Shown here piece by piece: positions 61,429-64,000 of a DNA stretch of 64,000 bases. The DNA comes from Pseudoalteromonas sp. T1lg88 (GTDB taxonomy: Bacteria; Pseudomonadota; Gammaproteobacteria; Enterobacterales; Alteromonadaceae): NCBI RefSeq assembly GCF_002964765.1, contig NZ_PQCF01000032.1, positions 1 through 64,000 on the forward strand, in the 5' to 3' direction. Numbering within the stretch: position 1 is the first letter of the stretch; each line of letters opens with the position of its first letter. The notes under the pieces are model-generated. The model ran no database searches. It saw only the letters and a list, made by a program, of their open reading frames with translations, and was not told where the DNA came from. The position numbers and the translations under genes are program-made.

Positions 61429-63612
61429 TTAGAAAACTACGGTTACAGTTGCAGAGCAGTTAGTCGTGCCTGCTTCACAGATTGAGTAGTTGTATACACC
61501 GCCGCCTTTTTGGTTGATAGCGTCAGTGTAGGCACCGTCATTGTTGGTTGTGGTGATAGCCGAGCCGTTGCGATAGATATCAACATTGCTGCTGTTTGCA
61601 CCGCTCCAGCTTAGGTCTACGCGTTGACGACCTTTTACCTTGTAACCAAACGCATTTAGGTCGATAGAGCCGCCCGTAGCACCGCTGCTTACATTCACGG
61701 TTTGTGAGCTGGTGTCGGTTTGACCGGCGCTGTCGGTTACCGTTAGCGTCACAGTGTATGAACCGTCTGCCGCATAGCTGTGGCTAGGGTTTTGCGCCGA
61801 GCTGCTAGCGCCGTCGCCGAAGTTCCAGCTGTAACCGGTTACGCCGTTGTCATCCGAGCTGCCGTCGGTGAAGCTACAAGCCAGGGCATCACATGAGAAG
61901 CTGAAATCCGCTACCGGTGCATTGTCAGATGAACCGCCGCCACAGCTAGTACCCGCTAGGTAATCGATGGCCGCTTGTGCTTTAACCAGACCGTAACCGG
62001 TTTTCACGTCACGACCAGCTGCATCTAGGTCTTCGGCAGTAACCGCCAGGGCGTTACGCACTTCCGCTGCCGAACAGGCGGTGTGATATGACCAAACTAG
62101 GGCGGCAACCGCACTTACGTGAGGGGTCGCCATAGAGGTACCATTGTAGTAATCCCAGTCCTGACCATCTACTTTAGACAGGCTCGCCGTTTGACCCGCT
62201 TTTGCAGCCAGCTCAAGGCCGGTTGCACGGTCAATTGAGGCTGTTGGAATGCCTTGAATTTTACCATTGAAGTCAACCATAAATGGCGCTTGTAGGCCCG
62301 GGCGTGCAGCATTACTGTAAACGATAATACCTTCGGCACCGGCGTCGGCACAGGCATTGGCGCCACGGTATTCAGGGTATGAATTTTCCGTTGAGGTCGA
62401 GCTGTCACCTTGGTTTTCACCACGTTCAACAAGACAGATTTTGCCTGTCATATCGCCACACGAGTATGAAGTACCCGTTGTAGTACACACGCCTAGCGCA
62501 CCACTGGCTGAGCCATTGTTGCCCGCAGGGTCAAACGCCAGGCTGCTGTTGTAGAACAAGTGTGGTACCACGCCATTGGCGAAGTAGTCGGTACCGCCAA
62601 CGCTTAGTTGCGCTAACTGGCCATCGCCCAGACCCACGCTTGACAGTACGGCTTCACCTGGACCGGCAAGTTCAACCTGGTTGGTGCGCTGTGAGAAGTT
62701 AGCGTGCATATTGCCAGAGTCAACGGCCGCTACCGATACCACATCATCATATGAAGCTGGGTAAGAGTGGGCGGTATTACCGTCGTTACCTGCCGCAGCG
62801 ATGCTTAATACGCCTTGGCTGTAGTAGTTGGCAAAGGCATTGCCTTCGGTGCGGCTGCTACCGCCACCACCTAGACTCATGCTGACAACGTTGGCGCCCG
62901 CTGCCACACAATCATCAACCGCAGCGATTAGGCTTGAAGAGTAGCCCCAGCCAGATTCGTTAAATACTTTAATGATATGAAGGTTTACATTGCCGTTTGG
63001 CATAACCCCAACAACGCCCGAGCCATTAGTGATACCGGCTATGGTACCGGCTACGTGGGTACCGTGTGAACCACCCGGTGTTGACCATTGGCCGGTGCCA
63101 GAGTCGTTGGTGCCTGATACCAGGTTGGCGTCTAGGTCCGAGTGACGGATGTCATAGCCTGAGTCGATAATACATACGGTGCGGTTGCCGGCTAGCTCAT
63201 CGGAAACGATATCCGCTTCAACGCGGCTGATACCCCATGGCTCAACCTCTGTGGTATTGAGATTGGTGGCAAGTAGGTGACGTTTAACGTCGGCTTCTAC
63301 AAATTCAACATTTGGGTTGTTACGCAGGCCCTTAAGAGCCGCCGCTGGTACTTCCATGGCGAAGGCATCGTGCTTGGCCAGGTCAACTTTAATCTCACCG
63401 CCTAGCTTTTTCGCCAGCGATTTTACTTCGGCAGACTTACCGCGAGTGAATTTTACGATTACGCGCTCTTTGCTCGCTCCGTTCGTTTTTACTTGTTCAG
63501 CTTTATCCTTGCTGCCTAAATTCGGTTGTAAAGAGTTTGCTAGTGCTGCTTCTGAGCCAAGGCCTAGAGCCAATAGGGTGGCCGTAGCAACGAGAGAGAA
63601 TTTAGACTTCAT
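61429..63612 (-). CDS. Secreted S8 protease with PA and PKD domains
   Basis: 727 residues. Signal peptide (LVATATLLALGLGSEAALA) and I9-like propeptide (ERVIVKFTRGKSAEVKSLAK). Catalytic domain with Asp in CIIDSGYDIRHSDLD, His in GGSHGTHVAGTI and Ser in NGTSMATPHVSAVAAL. A PA domain is inserted before the Ser (ADAGAEGIIVYSNAARPGLQ). After it come a PKD domain (PVADFSFSCDALACSFTDGS ... YSWNFGDGASS) and a Fn3-like end (RVDLSWSGANSSNVDIYRNG). Typical of extracellular degradative proteases in marine bacteria. Confidence 0.95.
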   Translation of the reverse strand: MKSKFSLVATATLLALGLGSEAALANSLQPNLGSKDKAEQVKTNGASKERVIVKFTRGKSAEVKSLAKKLGGEIKVDLAKHDAFAMEVPAAALKGLRNNPNVEFVEADVKRHLLATNLNTTEVEPWGISRVEADIVSDELAGNRTVCIIDSGYDIRHSDLDANLVSGTNDSGTGQWSTPGGSHGTHVAGTIAGITNGSGVVGVMPNGNVNLHIIKVFNESGWGYSSSLIAAVDDCVAAGANVVSMSLGGGGSSRTEGNAFANYYSQGVLSIAAAGNDGNTAHSYPASYDDVVSVAAVDSGNMHANFSQRTNQVELAGPGEAVLSSVGLGDGQLAQLSVGGTDYFANGVVPHLFYNSSLAFDPAGNNGSASGALGVCTTTGTSYSCGDMTGKICLVERGENQGDSSTSTENSYPEYRGANACADAGAEGIIVYSNAARPGLQAPFMVDFNGKIQGIPTASIDRATGLELAAKAGQTASLSKVDGQDWDYYNGTSMATPHVSAVAALVWSYHTACSAAEVRNALAVTAEDLDAAGRDVKTGYGLVKAQAAIDYLAGTSCGGGSSDNAPVADFSFSCDALACSFTDGSSDDNGVTGYSWNFGDGASSSAQNPSHSYAADGSYTVTLTVTDSAGQTDTSSQTVNVSSGATGGSIDLNAFGYKVKGRQRVDLSWSGANSSNVDIYRNGSAITTTNNDGAYTDAINQKGGGVYNYSICEAGTTNCSATVTVVF

Positions 63613-64000
63613 AGTGAATACCTTTATTTAATTATTGTGTTGTCATTGTGCCTTGGTGACACAAGGGTATTTGACGTTGACGCGGTTGCCGCCTGTTGTA
63701 ATTCGGTTACCGCGTTAGGCCCGATTATGAAAACACAGTTGTTAAAAAAATGGTATAGTTTTTTGTAATTGTTTTGGGTAATTTGGGGTTGGTTGGTAAA
63801 AAGGTATTTAAATTCAATTTGTTGTAGGTTTTGTTTTTGTGGCTAAGGCTTTGGTTTATTTTAACAAATGTGCATTGTTTTTGCGTTTTCAGGTTATTTT
63901 TGCATTTTACGGGATGGTACTTGAGAGTGGAGTGGGTTAAGACCCGGCATTGAATTTGGTCTTAGAATGGCTCGTTTTGGCTACCGGGTTTCGTCTTCGA
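63613..64000. other. Upstream region of the protease, AT-rich, no gene seen
   Basis: The last 388 bases have long T-rich stretches (minus-strand A-rich) and TTGTG...CACAA near 63637. The protease promoter must lie here, but no clear box is seen. No gene is visible. Confidence 0.5.

Overview
The window looks like chromosomal DNA of a marine-type gammaproteobacterium of the Alteromonadales kind. This is inferred from gene content: the ygfB-pepP-ubiH-ubiI operon with a 6S RNA gene beside it, a gcvT-gcvH-gcvP set, an OAR-type TonB receptor, several large secreted S8 proteases and a DUF3297 gene. No genus can be named from the sequence alone. It opens in the tail of an rRNA operon (two tandem 5S genes, each with its own terminator).

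Layout. 0-12 kb is core metabolism: 5S rRNA, an SRPBCC protein, 6S RNA (minus strand), ygfB-pepP-ubiH-ubiI (ubiquinone hydroxylation), a LysR regulator divergent from a small degenerate GcvT-fold protein, then the glycine cleavage genes gcvT, gcvH and gcvP. 12-18.6 kb is an accessory stretch of short, mostly unrecognised genes: a run of small membrane proteins, then a PD-(D/E)XK-like protein next to a membrane protein. It is littered with intergenic repeats: a palindromic element with a perfect 13-bp stem in two inverted copies around the first gene cluster, a ~110-bp composite repeat in three copies, short REP-like motifs, and a decayed second copy of the 3' end of gcvP at 16.2 kb. 18.6-27 kb holds a YdjM-type membrane protein with a TetR regulator, a Na/Pi cotransporter, a bicupin, copC-copD, a secreted NTF2-like protein, a cysteine-free pyroglutamyl-peptidase-like protein and small conserved genes.

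27.3-37.2 kb is a copper/silver efflux operon: a Met/His-rich exported protein, a DUF411 protein, a CusC-type outer-membrane channel, a CusB-type adaptor carrying two CusF-like domains, a CusA-type RND pump with a PepSY-TM tail, and a PepSY-TM protein fused to an NqrF-like ferredoxin/flavin reductase. The adaptor and the pump each carry a one-base frameshift in this sequence. Together with copCD, a CopA-type P-type ATPase with a MerR/CueR-type promoter, and a small cupredoxin (45.4-48.2 kb), this makes the window rich in copper handling. The PepSY/NqrF electron-transfer parts attached to the RND pump are the most unusual system in it.

37-45 kb has a HutC-type GntR regulator, a TonB receptor with a matched pair of GTATATAC boxes upstream, and a 1273-residue secreted peptidase-like protein with Cys-rich repeats and HYR-like domains. 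48-64 kb has lipoproteins, an orphan LuxR-type response regulator, two S8 proteases, pirin, an alkaline phosphatase lipoprotein, dbpA, a BlaI/M56 pair with clear operators, a Crp/Fnr regulator, a nitroreductase, a DMT transporter and a GNAT enzyme.

All identifications come from reading motifs and translated sequence. No database search was run.
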